From Ustilago trichophora (taxonomy: Eukaryota; Basidiomycota; Ustilaginomycetes; Ustilaginales; Ustilaginaceae): a stretch of 64,000 nt of DNA. The stretch is from contig OOIN01000025.1 in assembly GCA_900323505.1 (NCBI GenBank), positions 62,001-126,000 on the forward strand, read 5' to 3'. The stretch's first letter is position 1. Every line of letters starts with the position of its first letter. The notes beneath the pieces were generated by a model. The model was not told the DNA's origin. It saw nothing but the letters and a program-made list of their open reading frames with translations, and did no database searches. Positions 10,011 to 20,344 of the stretch are shown here, in pieces. Made by a program: the position numbers and the translations under genes.

Positions 10011-13000
10011 CTACGCCATCTGACGAAGAGTAAGAGCGAGATCCTTTATCAGCTGTCCAGCTTCCATTGCTACTGGGTTACCGTTGCTACCACTATAGCC
10101 TGGCAGCTCTTCTTCTCTCTCTTCGTCAACTTGTATCTCGGCAGATTTGAGACGGTCAGAGGAGGAGGACGATAAAGCGGCCTGGTGAATGACAGCAAAT
10201 TCCTCCACCGCATCCAAAAGCGTTTGTAATCCCCCTCCTTGTCCACCTTGTTCTGCATCCAATGCAACCCTACATGCAGCCAAGCGTTCTGGGCCGCCAA
10301 CGGCAAATTGTGCGATGGCCGTGGCGATAGAGTTGGAGAGATAGGCGGCGTTACTGTCGTCCTCGTTGGCGGCTGTTGTGCGCGTCTCGAAGAATACTCG
10401 GGAGAGAAGTTGAAGTGCGGAGAGATGATCTGGACAGTGACAGGAGAGGGCGCAGTTGCGTCGTTGCCAACAGAGAGGATCCAGGCGGATGGATGAGAGC
10501 GTGTCACGAGCCTTGTCGAGTTGTTTGATCAAGAGATTGGTTAGGAGAGCTAGGGAGAGATGGATGACATCATCGAAATGGGCTGCGTCGGATTTGTGCA
10601 AGCCATCGGAGTCACTGACATTGTCGTGATCCGCTTCCTGTGCCTTACCCTTGCTGCGTTTGGTTCCGTTGGTGACCGAGGCTGTCTGGCGGAGCTGTGT
10701 GGCACTGCGGTGGCTGAGCAAGAATGCCCGCATGATGGAGATGTGCAATGGCTGGGAAGAGGCAAGCGATTCGCTCCAGTTTGCATCGACTTGACTCAGA
10801 TCCAGCAAAGTCTTGAAGAGGCCATGGAGGACTTGAAGGGCACGGGTGGGGGATGCACCAGTCTGCCGGGTTCCAGCATCGTCAGTGGTGAGTTTGGCGC
10901 CGAAAGGCGCTGCTTGAATGGCGAAGCTGATCAAGCGTTGCAGTGCGTCCAAAGTCTCGCTTCCTGCTGGGACAGCCTGGTCCAGTTCCATGTAGAGAAT
11001 ATCCATGCCCTTGTCGAGGAAGCGAATGCAGACATCGACGGTCTCCAGATCGGGAATGGCCTCGACAGCGGCTGGCGTCACCAGCTCGAGGCCTTTGCCA
11101 AAGTCGACGAGACGCTGCTGCGCCTTGTCACCTTCAGAGACCACGATGTTCAACACGGTGGCAAAGAGCGAATGGTGTGAGTCCTCTTCGGTTCCGCTGC
11201 CACCAATGAGGAGATCACTGATGGCAGCCTCGGTCAGAAGACGACGAGGGAGGACGATTAGCGAGCAACAGGCCGCGAGGACCAAATTGCGGAGCGTCCA
11301 GCTCTTGGAGCTAGCCATGAAAAGCTTCGAGATACGTGCAATGGATCGAAGCTCGTCAAGCGTCTTCCGATCGGACCTGGATGCGATTTGGTGCTGCTTG
11401 AGCTCATGCAAGCGCAGCAGAGCAAATCCATCCTTGCGCTCTTGACGTTGAGGACGATCCGCTCGCACGAGAAGCTCGCCAATAGTTTCGTACAGCTCCG
11501 ACCAGCGCTCACGCGTCAGCGCCTCTGCGGATGAAGCCGTCTTGAGCAATTTGGCCACGTACAAAGCGATGGCGGCATCAAGGACATCGTCGACCCCTTG
11601 GCCAGCCTGTGCGCCCTTGAAAAGGTCAAAGACTCGTGCAATCAAGTCCGAGGCTTTCAACTTGCGAAGAAAGTCAGCCGACTGAGCCGAGGCGAGCGAA
11701 TCTTCCATCGCGTCATCCACATCATTGTCGTCATCGTTGAGGCTGCCAACGTCGGGCTTGCCGCAAAGAAGGCGGACGAGCTCCACAGACGAGCTTTTGC
11801 GGATGGAGAGGCCTTGCGAGGGACCTAGCCCTGAGAAGAGGTATTCGAGATCATCGTTGAAGCGTCTCAGTTCGCCCTGCGAGCGGAGTGAGGTGATGGA
11901 CTTGAGATTCAATGTAGGATCTTGAGATTCGTCCCATTCAATGTCGTCGGCACCCTCGCCCCACTTTTTGAGCAGCTCAGCGTAGCTCTCGCGCGGTGGG
12001 GCAGGTGTTGCATCCGACAAGCGAGCCGCTACTGGAGCCGATGGAAGGGATGCTGCAGCTGCGCCCATGTCATTGGCTTTGAGTTCTGCTTCTATCTCGT
12101 CTTCTATGTTTCGAGGCGCTGTACTGGAGAGAGGCTGTGGTGCAGATTCTGCTAGGAGATTCTCTTCGGCCTGATCAGCCAGAAAGCTTCGTTGTAGGCC
12201 GTAGGTACGTTTTGCGTTGCTTGCGGACGACTGTTTGATACCGGCGAGTCTACGTGCACCCAAAGAGGAGCCGATAGTCTCCTGAGATTGACTGTCGGTT
12301 TGCGACGCCGTGTCGAAACGTGTCGAGCCAGCATCGGACTGACGCCCACTCTTTGCGTCGTCTTCTTTGACCCTGAGCGAGACAGATCGTTCTCTGTCTG
12401 AAGCAAACAGCGCTTGTGAGCCTGCATCAGATAATGCTGAGGGTGCTGTTTCGGTCCTGCGCAGAGAGCCTCTTCGTGAGCTGAGTAGGGCTTCTGCAAT
12501 TTCATCCACTTTGGACTTGGTCGAACGTGCGGCTCTGGGGCCCATTCGGTCCGCCATCCTTGGTCGCTTGGAGGGGCTAGTGAGAGTGCCAGGGGATAGC
12601 AGCTGAGCATCGTCAAAGCTGTTGGAAGGCAAGGTGGGAGATGGAAGAGGACTGTTTGGAAATGCAGCTGGTTCACCGAGCAATGCCTCGGCATCATCTT
12701 GGTGTAGGTGAGCGACAGGCTGGCTTTCACTCCTGGCGAATGGATTGCGAGTTTGTGGCAGTGTTGGTTGTATGGCATCAAAGAGACTGGCAAGGTCTTG
12801 AGCTGGGCGCGATGGAGTTCGCGAGCGTGCTTGACGTTTGGTTGGCGAGACCGAGGATTGCTTGCGAGGCGAAGTGCTGGCGCTTCTCTTTGCTGGAAGA
12901 GTTGATGTGGATGGACGACGATCGGCCTTGTTGGGAGAGGGGGAAGCAGCTCTAGCCGGACGCTGAGGAAGTGACTTTGTTGAACTGAGTTTGCTGGCTG

Positions 13001-13427
13001 AAGATGAGGCTGGATTGGGAAAGAGACCTGGTGCTGATAGTGATGCCGAGTTGAATGGCGTGCGAGATGATGACGAGCTCGGTTGAATGCGAGATGGAGT
13101 TGTTGCAGCGGATGGTTTGGTGGATGTGCCATCGGTTGTCGTCCTTGGGCTTGGATTGGCGGAGAGTGGGAGGATGGTATCGTTGTCGTTAGTGGTGTGA
13201 CGCGGTTGACTCTCCTTTGGACTGGTGTTTGACACCGTTTTGGGCTGCGACGATGGCGAGAGGCGGGATGGGCCTGGCTCATCATCGGACGATGCGCTAG
13301 ATGAAGAAGCGGTCAAGTTGGAGCGTACTACAGCGGGAGACGTGTGTGTGCTGTTGTTGACTGCTCGATTGCGTCTGCCATAAGTGACTGTGGTCTGCTT
13401 GCGTCGCAGCGATGACGAGAGATCCAT
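10011..13427 (-). CDS. WAPL: WAPL / Wpl1 cohesin-release factor
   Basis: WAPL opens the cohesin ring together with Pds5 and so controls cohesion and loop size in the nucleus. The intron-free frame of 1138 residues begins at a good ATG (13427). The N-terminus reads VTYGRRNR within the first 25 residues, resembling the short Y-S/G-R-type Pds5-binding motif of other WAPL proteins. About 370 disordered Ser/Pro/Ala-rich residues follow. A second conserved patch, RTYGLQRSFL, sits near residue 405. The helical WAPL domain runs from about 505 to 1110; its opening SLRSQGELRRFNDDLEYL and the segment RKLKASDLIARVFDLF are typical of the family. It faces away from the Bir1 gene across a ~1.2 kb shared upstream region. 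The identity is firm at family level; Pds5 binding is inferred. Confidence 0.9.
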   Translation of the reverse strand: MDLSSSLRRKQTTVTYGRRNRAVNNSTHTSPAVVRSNLTASSSSASSDDEPGPSRLSPSSQPKTVSNTSPKESQPRHTTNDNDTILPLSANPSPRTTTDGTSTKPSAATTPSRIQPSSSSSRTPFNSASLSAPGLFPNPASSSASKLSSTKSLPQRPARAASPSPNKADRRPSTSTLPAKRSASTSPRKQSSVSPTKRQARSRTPSRPAQDLASLFDAIQPTLPQTRNPFARSESQPVAHLHQDDAEALLGEPAAFPNSPLPSPTLPSNSFDDAQLLSPGTLTSPSKRPRMADRMGPRAARSTKSKVDEIAEALLSSRRGSLRRTETAPSALSDAGSQALFASDRERSVSLRVKEDDAKSGRQSDAGSTRFDTASQTDSQSQETIGSSLGARRLAGIKQSSASNAKRTYGLQRSFLADQAEENLLAESAPQPLSSTAPRNIEDEIEAELKANDMGAAAASLPSAPVAARLSDATPAPPRESYAELLKKWGEGADDIEWDESQDPTLNLKSITSLRSQGELRRFNDDLEYLFSGLGPSQGLSIRKSSSVELVRLLCGKPDVGSLNDDDNDVDDAMEDSLASAQSADFLRKLKASDLIARVFDLFKGAQAGQGVDDVLDAAIALYVAKLLKTASSAEALTRERWSELYETIGELLVRADRPQRQERKDGFALLRLHELKQHQIASRSDRKTLDELRSIARISKLFMASSKSWTLRNLVLAACCSLIVLPRRLLTEAAISDLLIGGSGTEEDSHHSLFATVLNIVVSEGDKAQQRLVDFGKGLELVTPAAVEAIPDLETVDVCIRFLDKGMDILYMELDQAVPAGSETLDALQRLISFAIQAAPFGAKLTTDDAGTRQTGASPTRALQVLHGLFKTLLDLSQVDANWSESLASSQPLHISIMRAFLLSHRSATQLRQTASVTNGTKRSKGKAQEADHDNVSDSDGLHKSDAAHFDDVIHLSLALLTNLLIKQLDKARDTLSSIRLDPLCWQRRNCALSCHCPDHLSALQLLSRVFFETRTTAANEDDSNAAYLSNSIATAIAQFAVGGPERLAACRVALDAEQGGQGGGLQTLLDAVEEFAVIHQAALSSSSSDRLKSAEIQVDEEREEELPGYSGSNGNPVAMEAGQLIKDLALTLRQMA

Positions 13428-14600
13428 GATCGGCAGTGTACCGAGAGGGTGTGATCAGTTGAAGCAGAGTTGCATCAAGGGCGAGTCGTTGTAATAAGAG
13501 GACGAGATGGGCACTTCAAGGGCAGTGTGTTAGCTTTGACGGAGAGACCGGCTGTTCCTGTTGATAAGCCGTGTGAGCCACTCGGCTTTTGTTTCCCACG
13601 CCAGCGTGACCTCTTGTCTAAAATGTTGCGACTGTCGGCGGTGATGCGTGCAATCGGATTGCTTGTTGGCGTAGGGAGTCTAGTTGCTGAGCGAGAGTTT
13701 AGAGCGTATGAGAATGTCTGTCGAGTCGAGTTGAGAGACAGTATGGGCCTCTAAGAAAAGCAGTCGGACGACTTTCCAAGCTTTCAGGGTCTTCAACTCT
13801 CTCTTTCTGCAGATGCACGACGCCCTTTGTGCTGCTGCCCGCGGAAGTCGGGTCAAAGACAAGGAAAACAGGGCTGCAGCTTCTCTTTCTTTTTCTTTTT
13901 GTCTCGGGAAGAGCCTCCTCTTATATTTTTGGGCGTTGAAGTTTTGTGGAGCGAAAAAAGACGCCCTGCGCAGTCTCTCTCTCTCTCTCTCCTCACAAAA
14001 GGTATGGCATCACGTGCACGACTGACGCGTTTCTTCGCAGTCCAACACTCTGTTAGCTCCAACACCAGACCCTGTCTCTTTCTCTCAGAACTTCAAGCCA
14101 AAGTGTGGCTCCTCCGCCACGCGCGACAGGTTTTTCGAGTCCGAGGCTGTTGGCCAAAAGTAACACTTCTCTGTCTCTGGCTCTGTCTCTCTCTTCTGTT
14201 TCTCAGACTCAGCCTGCGTGCGTATGCATATTTTCGAGAAGTTTGGCGTCCATCGCTCACACTACTCTCACAGATACATGGCATCACATCACATCACGTC
14301 ACATCACTACCCATCCTCTCATCTCTCACCGAAACTTGGCACTTCTCCAACTCTTCGCCTATTCCTTTCATCGTCCATTTATCCTCGCGGCTTCTCCGAC
14401 TCTCTCTTCACCGCGACGCTTCGTGCCTTTCTCACACGGTATCGCTACGCCTCCGACAACATCCTTGGCAACATCCGACACTCTTCTCTGACGTGCATCG
14501 GTTAGCACTTCTAACATAGCCACAGTACTATCTTCGGCCAACGACCCGAATCAGCATTCATAAGAATAGCGCAGCCATCAACCTTGCTCACTCATCAAAC
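13428..14600. promoter_or_regulatory. Divergent promoter region, WAPL / BIR1
   Basis: 1173 bp between the two start codons. The BIR1 side is pyrimidine-rich, with a CT tract at about 13974-13993 and more CT-rich stretches at 14070-14200 and 14300-14420, which I read as a core-promoter or leader feature. A ~230-codon open frame over 13827-14519 is low-complexity and does not start with ATG, so I do not call it. Confidence 0.5.
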
Positions 14601-16916
14601 ATGATGTTCTCCGAAGAGAATCGAGTGGCTTCCTTTGCCACCGCTTCATCTTCGACCTCAACATCAGCCGCCAAAAAAAAGCAATCCACCAAGATGACCG
14701 CTACCTCGTCCTCGTCATCCTTATCACTACAATGGCCTCATCCCACCACTGGACGAAGCGCAAAATCATCAGGCATCCCAACTCCCTCCATTCTCGCCAA
14801 CCACGGCTTCCATCACACTCCAACACCTGACGCGCCTGATGCCGTCACTCACTATCTCTATCCCCACGTCCAGCTTTCATCGTGGCAACCTGGCGATGAT
14901 CCCCTCGAACGTCTAGAGCAAGCGCTTCCTGGCAACGGCTGGTGCCGTATCCTTCGTAGTCACCAACAAGGTCTCCTCGACAAGCAGAAGGGAAAGTGGA
15001 TATGGCACTCCGCCGAGCTGTTGCCAACTAGCAAACAGATGACTCAAGCACGAAAGGAAACCTTTGATTCCGAGTGGCCTTACGATGGCAAGAAGGGTTG
15101 GAAGCCAACCAGCAAGAAGCTCGCCGAAGCCGGCTTCTTATTCACACCCACCGAGGAGGAGCCCGACAATGTAAAGTGTATCTATTGCAGCAAAGCATTG
15201 GGAGGTTGGGAAAAGTCGGACGATCCCGTTCACGAACATCAGCGACGTCATCCCGAGTGCGCCTTTTTCAACTGCGAACTTCGTGAGCCTGAACAAGACG
15301 AGGAACCAGCTTCGGCGGAGGAACCAGCTGCTGCCGATCTCGCTGACCACGACGAGGCCGAACCTGTGGTGACATCCAAAAAGGGCGGCAAGCGCGTCGC
15401 CTCTACCACAACGCGAAAAGCCTCGACAAAGGCCAGCAAGGCAAAAAAGTCGACAGCTGCCATTGCACAAGAGGAGCAAGACACACCCGATCAACTGGAT
15501 GACGAGCTGGTGGCAGAAGCAGAACCAACAGAAGAGCCTGCCGAGACCGACACAACCACAACAACAAAGAAAGGTAGCCGCAAGACTCGCAGTGTCTCGA
15601 CCAGAAAGCTCGCTGCAAAACCAGTCGTGGAAGAGCAGGCACCAGAGCCCGAGGCGGAGGAGGAACAAGAAGAACAAGCAACTCCTGCACTTGAAGAGCC
15701 AGCCAAGACTCTTAGCAAGAAAAAGAGCGCCACTGGCTTGGGCAACGGCAATGCAGCAGCAACAGCAACGCGTCCCACCCGGGCTGCGAGCAGGAGAGCC
15801 ACCAAAGCCATCGGACTGCTCTCTGCCGATGACGACGTCGACCGCATCCCAAGAAGGCCCGACAAGGAGGACCTCGAGAAGCGCGAGTTGGCCCTTTCAG
15901 ATCCCATCCCTTTCCCGACGGCATCAAGCGAGGACCAGCCAGAGCCAGCGACAGATCCAGTGCAGCCGGCCAAGCCAAAGAGAAGTCGGTCCAAAACAAA
16001 GAAGCTCGATCAAGCGACGACACCGAAGAAGCCCACTCCAGAGCCCGAGCCTGAAGTACCGGAAGAGGATGCAGCACCGCTGCTCGAGGACAATACCATC
16101 ATCGAGCACGTTGCCTCAGAGGCAGAAGTAGAAGAGGAACCAGAGGAGCCGGTCGAGGAGCCAAAGAGACGAGGCCGCGGTGCCAGCAAAGCTGCATCAT
16201 CCAGCGCATCCACAAAGGCATCGACAGCTGGGACAAGAACACGCAAACCGTCCGCCAAAGTCACAGCGCCGCCTCCTCCCAGCGAGCCCGAGGAGGAGAC
16301 GGAGCAAGAAGTGCCCGCCGCATTAGCAGCGGAACCAGTTGCATTCCCATCGATGAGTTCAGAAGCAGACGAAGAGGCACCACGTCACAGCTCATCCCAG
16401 TCTGTTTCGAGCGCCCTTGCAACCGTCTCGAACAAGCCCTCCACCGTTGCCAAAAAGACCTCTAGTGAAGCTGCACCCAGCTCTGACAGCCGAAAGACCT
16501 CTTCTTCATCATCATCCAAACGAGGCGCCACCAAATCCACCCCTCTTGCATCCGAGATCGAGATCACATCCACGGAAAGCGAACCCATCGACGAAGCCGA
16601 CTCCAGCATCCTACCCAACGCCGGTTCCCAAGCAACCATCCGTGGCGCCCCTCGCCCCTCTTCCTCCTTTGCAAGCTCACCGCCAACAGCTGCCTCGAGC
16701 ACAGTTCGAACACCATTATCGCAGTTGCCCCAACTGACCACTCTAGATCTGGATGAATCGCAACGGGCGATGACCCTCGGCGAATGGTTGCAGATGAAAG
16801 CCGAAGCTGCGGCTCAGGAGATGCGCGAGGCCGGGGAAGCGCAGTTGGCCGAGTTTGAAAACCAGCTGCGGTTGAATCGCGGTGTTATTGAGAGGCGGTT
16901 ACGCGGGCGTGCGTGA
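14601..16916 (+). CDS. BIR1: Bir1 / survivin homologue, chromosomal passenger complex subunit
   Basis: Fungal Bir1 brings Aurora B and INCENP to centromeres. The 771-residue intron-free protein starts at ATG 14601. A complete BIR domain spans about 151-224 and has the consensus spacing CX2CX16HX6C: C193, C196, H213, C220, with GGWEKSDDP between. Before it, residues ~43-118 look like a first BIR (LANHGFHHTPTPDAPDAV, then SSWQPGDDPLERL), but the CX2C pair is replaced by HYLYP. Residues ~225-690 are a long acidic, Lys/Thr/Glu-rich disordered spacer, as in yeast Bir1. The last ~60 residues form a predicted helix (MTLGEWLQMKAEAAAQEMRE and on to the end), which fits the segment that packs with Borealin and INCENP. 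The spacer is rich in Ser/Thr-Pro, as expected for mitotic kinase control. Confidence 0.88.
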   Translation: MMFSEENRVASFATASSSTSTSAAKKKQSTKMTATSSSSSLSLQWPHPTTGRSAKSSGIPTPSILANHGFHHTPTPDAPDAVTHYLYPHVQLSSWQPGDDPLERLEQALPGNGWCRILRSHQQGLLDKQKGKWIWHSAELLPTSKQMTQARKETFDSEWPYDGKKGWKPTSKKLAEAGFLFTPTEEEPDNVKCIYCSKALGGWEKSDDPVHEHQRRHPECAFFNCELREPEQDEEPASAEEPAAADLADHDEAEPVVTSKKGGKRVASTTTRKASTKASKAKKSTAAIAQEEQDTPDQLDDELVAEAEPTEEPAETDTTTTTKKGSRKTRSVSTRKLAAKPVVEEQAPEPEAEEEQEEQATPALEEPAKTLSKKKSATGLGNGNAAATATRPTRAASRRATKAIGLLSADDDVDRIPRRPDKEDLEKRELALSDPIPFPTASSEDQPEPATDPVQPAKPKRSRSKTKKLDQATTPKKPTPEPEPEVPEEDAAPLLEDNTIIEHVASEAEVEEEPEEPVEEPKRRGRGASKAASSSASTKASTAGTRTRKPSAKVTAPPPPSEPEEETEQEVPAALAAEPVAFPSMSSEADEEAPRHSSSQSVSSALATVSNKPSTVAKKTSSEAAPSSDSRKTSSSSSSKRGATKSTPLASEIEITSTESEPIDEADSSILPNAGSQATIRGAPRPSSSFASSPPTAASSTVRTPLSQLPQLTTLDLDESQRAMTLGEWLQMKAEAAAQEMREAGEAQLAEFENQLRLNRGVIERRLRGRA

Positions 16917-17258
16917 TACTATCTCCACACACTTTGTTGATCTTGTACTCTAGCGTACGACATGCATTCACACATTCGCACACATACAGTAACACACACA
17001 CACCTTGAGTCAGAGAAGAAGACCATGTGCACGGTTGCATTTGAACAAAACAGGGGGCGGGGGCAAAGGGGGGAATACAGAGGTTGAACTCGTGATTGTT
17101 GAGAATGAATGCTTTTCGTTCTTTCTTTGGTGTTCCAGTTCGTTTCTTTGTGTAGTTTGGTCAAGTGTGAGCTGATTGTGGATTCCGTTGAAAGAAGGAG
17201 TGGATTATTTTGGGTGGAGCAATTGTAGGGAGGACAGGTCTGTTTGCCAATCTGCTAC
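16917..17258. other. Convergent spacer, BIR1 / MetE-like 3' ends
   Basis: 342 bp with a CA-rich stretch at 16975-17003 and a TACAGTA motif at 16985-16991. Probably 3' untranslated sequence of both genes. Confidence 0.45.
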
Positions 17259-18425
17259 TTATACAGTATCCTCCCAGACCTCCTGTGCAACTTGTCTGCA
17301 GAGGGACAGTTTGTCGAACTGGGTTTGTTTTGTGATCTCATTACCATGAACTGTACTACTGAAACCGCACTGAGGGCTGATAGCCAACTGATTCAGACCT
17401 TCTTCACCTGTGATGGATTTGGCGGCCTCTTTGACCTTTGCGATGAGGGTTTGTTTGTCCTCCATATCGGCGAATTTGCTGCTGACGAGACCTAGAACTA
17501 CCATCTTATTGTTTGGAAGGTGTTGGAGTGCGCTGAAATCTTTTCCGCTTCGATCGTCTTCCCATTCCAGGAAGAAGCTGTTGACGTTGAGCTGTTTGAA
17601 CATGACCTCTGCGATGGGGTTGTAACCTTCTTTGCTTCCTTGGGCGAAGAATTGGCTTCGGAAGTTTCCCTTGCAAAGATGGATGGCAGCGACCATGTCG
17701 GCGGGTTTCGAGGCGAGAGAGGCGTTGATGAGACGGGCGTAGTCGTGGGGGAGTTTTTCGAGATCTTCTCCTCGAGATGCGGCTTGACTTCGCATAGTTT
17801 GATCCGTCAGATAGGCAAGGTTGGTATCGTCCAATTGAATGTATCGACAACCTGCCGAGTAGAGGGCGGTGATTTCGGTTCGATAAACCGCAGCTAAGTC
17901 GGAAAAGAATTCTTCAAGATCAGGATACACTTGCTCAGAAATGGCCGCTCGACCTCCACGGAAATGACACATGGTAGGCGAAGGAATGGTGATCTTGATC
18001 CTCTTCACCTCGGATTCAGGAACGAGACTTTTGAGGTACAAAAAGTTGTCAACCTCAATATTGTGCGTATGCTCCAGTTTTCCAGTAACCGACAAGGTGG
18101 GTGGTACACGACCTTCCTTCTGTTCCAGGGTATTCTTGGAGATGGTGATACCAGAGATGTGTTTGAGAAAGTCAAGGTGAAAGTATTCCCGACGAAATTC
18201 TCCATCGGTGATTTCTTGAATGTTGTTGTTCAAAAGCTCCTGAACGTGAGAAGCGATTTCACGATCTTCGATCTGTCGCAAGTCGGAAGACGACAGTTTG
18301 CCAGAAGCATGCTCGGCCCGAGCAGTGTGGATCGCTTCAGGACGAAGGAAGGATCCTACATGGGCGTGACGAAAGGTGGGGTTGATGGCGAGCGACGTTG
18401 GTCCTGTACCTGTGGGAAGAGACAT
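17259..18425 (-). CDS. MetE-like (YxjG-type) zinc methyltransferase, methionine-synthase C-terminal fold
   Basis: 388 residues from ATG 18425 (MSLPTGTGPTSLAINPTFRH). The open frame extends upstream, but only from a non-ATG codon through low-complexity sequence. The protein is a single UROD/MetE-like barrel matching the short YxjG/YxjH group rather than full-length, two-domain Met6. Likely zinc ligands are visible: HLC in AIHLCKGNFR, a Glu in FFLEWEDD, and Cys in SPQCGFSS. EITDGEFRREYFHLDF near residue 70 and the glycine-rich barrel end are also typical. These enzymes pass methyl groups from a folate or small methylated donor to a thiol; the true substrate is unknown here. Fungal copies are often bacterial-like, and I cannot test transfer by eye. 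It is divergent from a short-chain dehydrogenase. Confidence 0.85.
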   Translation of the reverse strand: MSLPTGTGPTSLAINPTFRHAHVGSFLRPEAIHTARAEHASGKLSSSDLRQIEDREIASHVQELLNNNIQEITDGEFRREYFHLDFLKHISGITISKNTLEQKEGRVPPTLSVTGKLEHTHNIEVDNFLYLKSLVPESEVKRIKITIPSPTMCHFRGGRAAISEQVYPDLEEFFSDLAAVYRTEITALYSAGCRYIQLDDTNLAYLTDQTMRSQAASRGEDLEKLPHDYARLINASLASKPADMVAAIHLCKGNFRSQFFAQGSKEGYNPIAEVMFKQLNVNSFFLEWEDDRSGKDFSALQHLPNNKMVVLGLVSSKFADMEDKQTLIAKVKEAAKSITGEEGLNQLAISPQCGFSSTVHGNEITKQTQFDKLSLCRQVAQEVWEDTV

Positions 18426-19336
18426 TTTGAAATGCGATCGACAAGGGGGGAATAAGCACAAGTGGATATGGATAGATGAAGGAAAGGAAGGAAAGAAAGA
18501 CGACGGGATTCGAAGATCAAGATGAAAAGACAAACATTCTTCTCTTACAAAGGACGACAACACGCACAGACCAGACCATCCTTCATAGAAGAGGGAGAGA
18601 GAGAGCTCTTTCGCACACGACACTTCAAACCTTGTCACAAGCCAGAGTCTCGACAGAGTCACCGGTCTAAGCTACGAGAAGTGGCACTGGCACTGTACGA
18701 CAGCACAACGTCTTCCATGTGTTACACAAGACCTCCACCGCCAGACGCCGCAGATGCGCGGAACTGACGGCAACAAAATGTCAATCCCGCACGACACTCT
18801 CCCCCGATTTGTGCATCTCACTCGAACCGATCTGAGATTTGATCGGGAGGAGAGGAAGAGATTGCCGAATGAAAAAGGGCAACATTTGCGGATGTCGAAA
18901 AATGCACACTCGCATGGGCAGTGCATGTTGTTCGACGGCGAGCAGTGTGCATGCTTCGGACATCTCTCTCTCTCTCTCACACACACATCTTTCCGTTATT
19001 CGGGCTTGAATTGGGGGTACAAGATCATGAAGCGTCAGAGCGGTGGTGATGCTGAGAATGAGCTGAAGAGTGGATTCTGGGTGGTGGAGATGCGGAGCGG
19101 GGGCGCTTTTTGTGTTTCGGTGAAATAAGCCTCCTTTGTTTGCCGATCTGGACAGACCAAAACGTCAGCAGCGTAGCGTGCACAGTCCAATACGAAGCAG
19201 AATCCCGTCCAACCCCAGTCTGCTTCGCCCTCTCGGAAATCTTCTCCTCCCTCCTTCCCATCCATATAAACCCTTCGTTCGCCCAACTTCACACTTGCCT
19301 TCTGCCATCACCCCATCCCTCGTGAAGAAAAGAAAA
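18426..19336. promoter_or_regulatory. Divergent promoter region, MetE-like / SDR
   Basis: 911 bp between start codons. GA-rich at 18590-18610, and CT then CA repeats at about 18963-18987. A 124-codon ATG frame at 18754-19128 has no recognisable similarity and is probably chance. The SDR ATG is preceded by A-rich AGAAAAATG. Confidence 0.45.
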
Positions 19337-20344
19337 ATGTCGCTGGCAGCAAACACCCTCTTCGACTTGACCGGTAAAATCGCCCTCGTCACCGGAGGCG
19401 GTACAGGTCTAGGACTCACCGCTGCCCTTGCACTCGCTTCGAACGGTGCTACTGTTTACATCTCGGGTCGACGCAAGGAGAAGTTGGACGATGCGGTCAA
19501 CGAATATGCGGCTACCGTTGGTGCTGGTGAACTTATTGCGTAAGTACCTCCTTTCTTTATTTCTTTCTTTTCTTCATCGAAGCAGACGACTCTCTCTCTC
19601 CCTCTCTCCTTTTGAAAGAGGTGATACTGACAAGTATACAACGTTGAACCTCTCCAAATGTGATGCAGTGTTCAAGGAGATGTATCATCCAAAGAAGATC
19701 TGGCCACTATCGCATCTACTATCAAGACACAGTCTGGACTCCTGCATATTCTCGTCAACAATGCCGGAGTTGAAGGACCCTGTACCAAGTTCCCACCCGA
19801 ATCGGTCTCTTCTTTGAGTGCTCAAGATTTATCTGCTGCCCATCTTTCCTCTGAGACGTTCGAAAGTTGGGATACACTATTCCGCATCAACACGGCCTCA
19901 ATCTTCTTCTCTACCATGACGTTCCTCCCTCTCCTCCATGCCTCTCATACCGACCGTTGGACGAGTGCGGTGATCAACATCACGAGTATCTCTGGTATCG
20001 TTAAGCTCTCCCAATACCACTATGCCTACAATGCATCCAAGGCGGCTGCTAATCATCTTACACAGATGCTTTCGCACGAGTTGAAGTTCCGAACCAACCT
20101 AGGTGTCAGAGTTAATGCGATTGCTCCTGGATTGTTCTCGAGCGAAATGACGAGTGGTGGGAAAAGCGATAAGGGGAAGACGAACAAGGATGATGTGAAA
20201 GGGCATGCCAATCCGGCGGGAAGGGTCGGGGAGGAGGAGGAGTATGCTCAGTTGGTGTTGTTGTTGGCGAATAATGGTTTTATGACAGGTCAGATTGTGG
20301 CGGTCGATGGTGGATTTGTATCTGCTGTTGCTGCCAACCGTTAA
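19337..20344 (+). CDS. Short-chain dehydrogenase/reductase (one intron)
   Basis: Two exons: 19337-19539 and 19669-20344; the 129-nt intron (GTAAGT...GCAG) restores one 292-residue frame (879 nt). The NAD(P)-binding motif TGGGTGLG lies at residues 19-26. NNAG follows the intron, then ITSISG with the catalytic Ser, and YAYNASK holds the Tyr and Lys of the YxxxK pair. The end GQIVAVDGGF is the classical SDR dimer strand. The protein is cytosolic or peroxisomal by type; no membrane segment or clear targeting signal is visible. Substrate is unknown; the sequence resembles fungal classical SDRs related to gluconate or RhlG-like reductases. The 3' part (about 20130-20300) is rich in G on the coding strand and encodes a Lys/Gly/Asp insert before the dimerisation strand. 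Confidence 0.9.

Noticed and set aside
13827..14519. 230-codon plus-strand frame before BIR1
   Set aside because: No ATG start at the frame opening, low complexity from CT-rich DNA, no family resemblance.
18754..19128. 124-codon ATG frame between the MetE-like gene and the SDR
   Set aside because: No recognisable domain, lies in a divergent promoter and crosses a CT/CA repeat.
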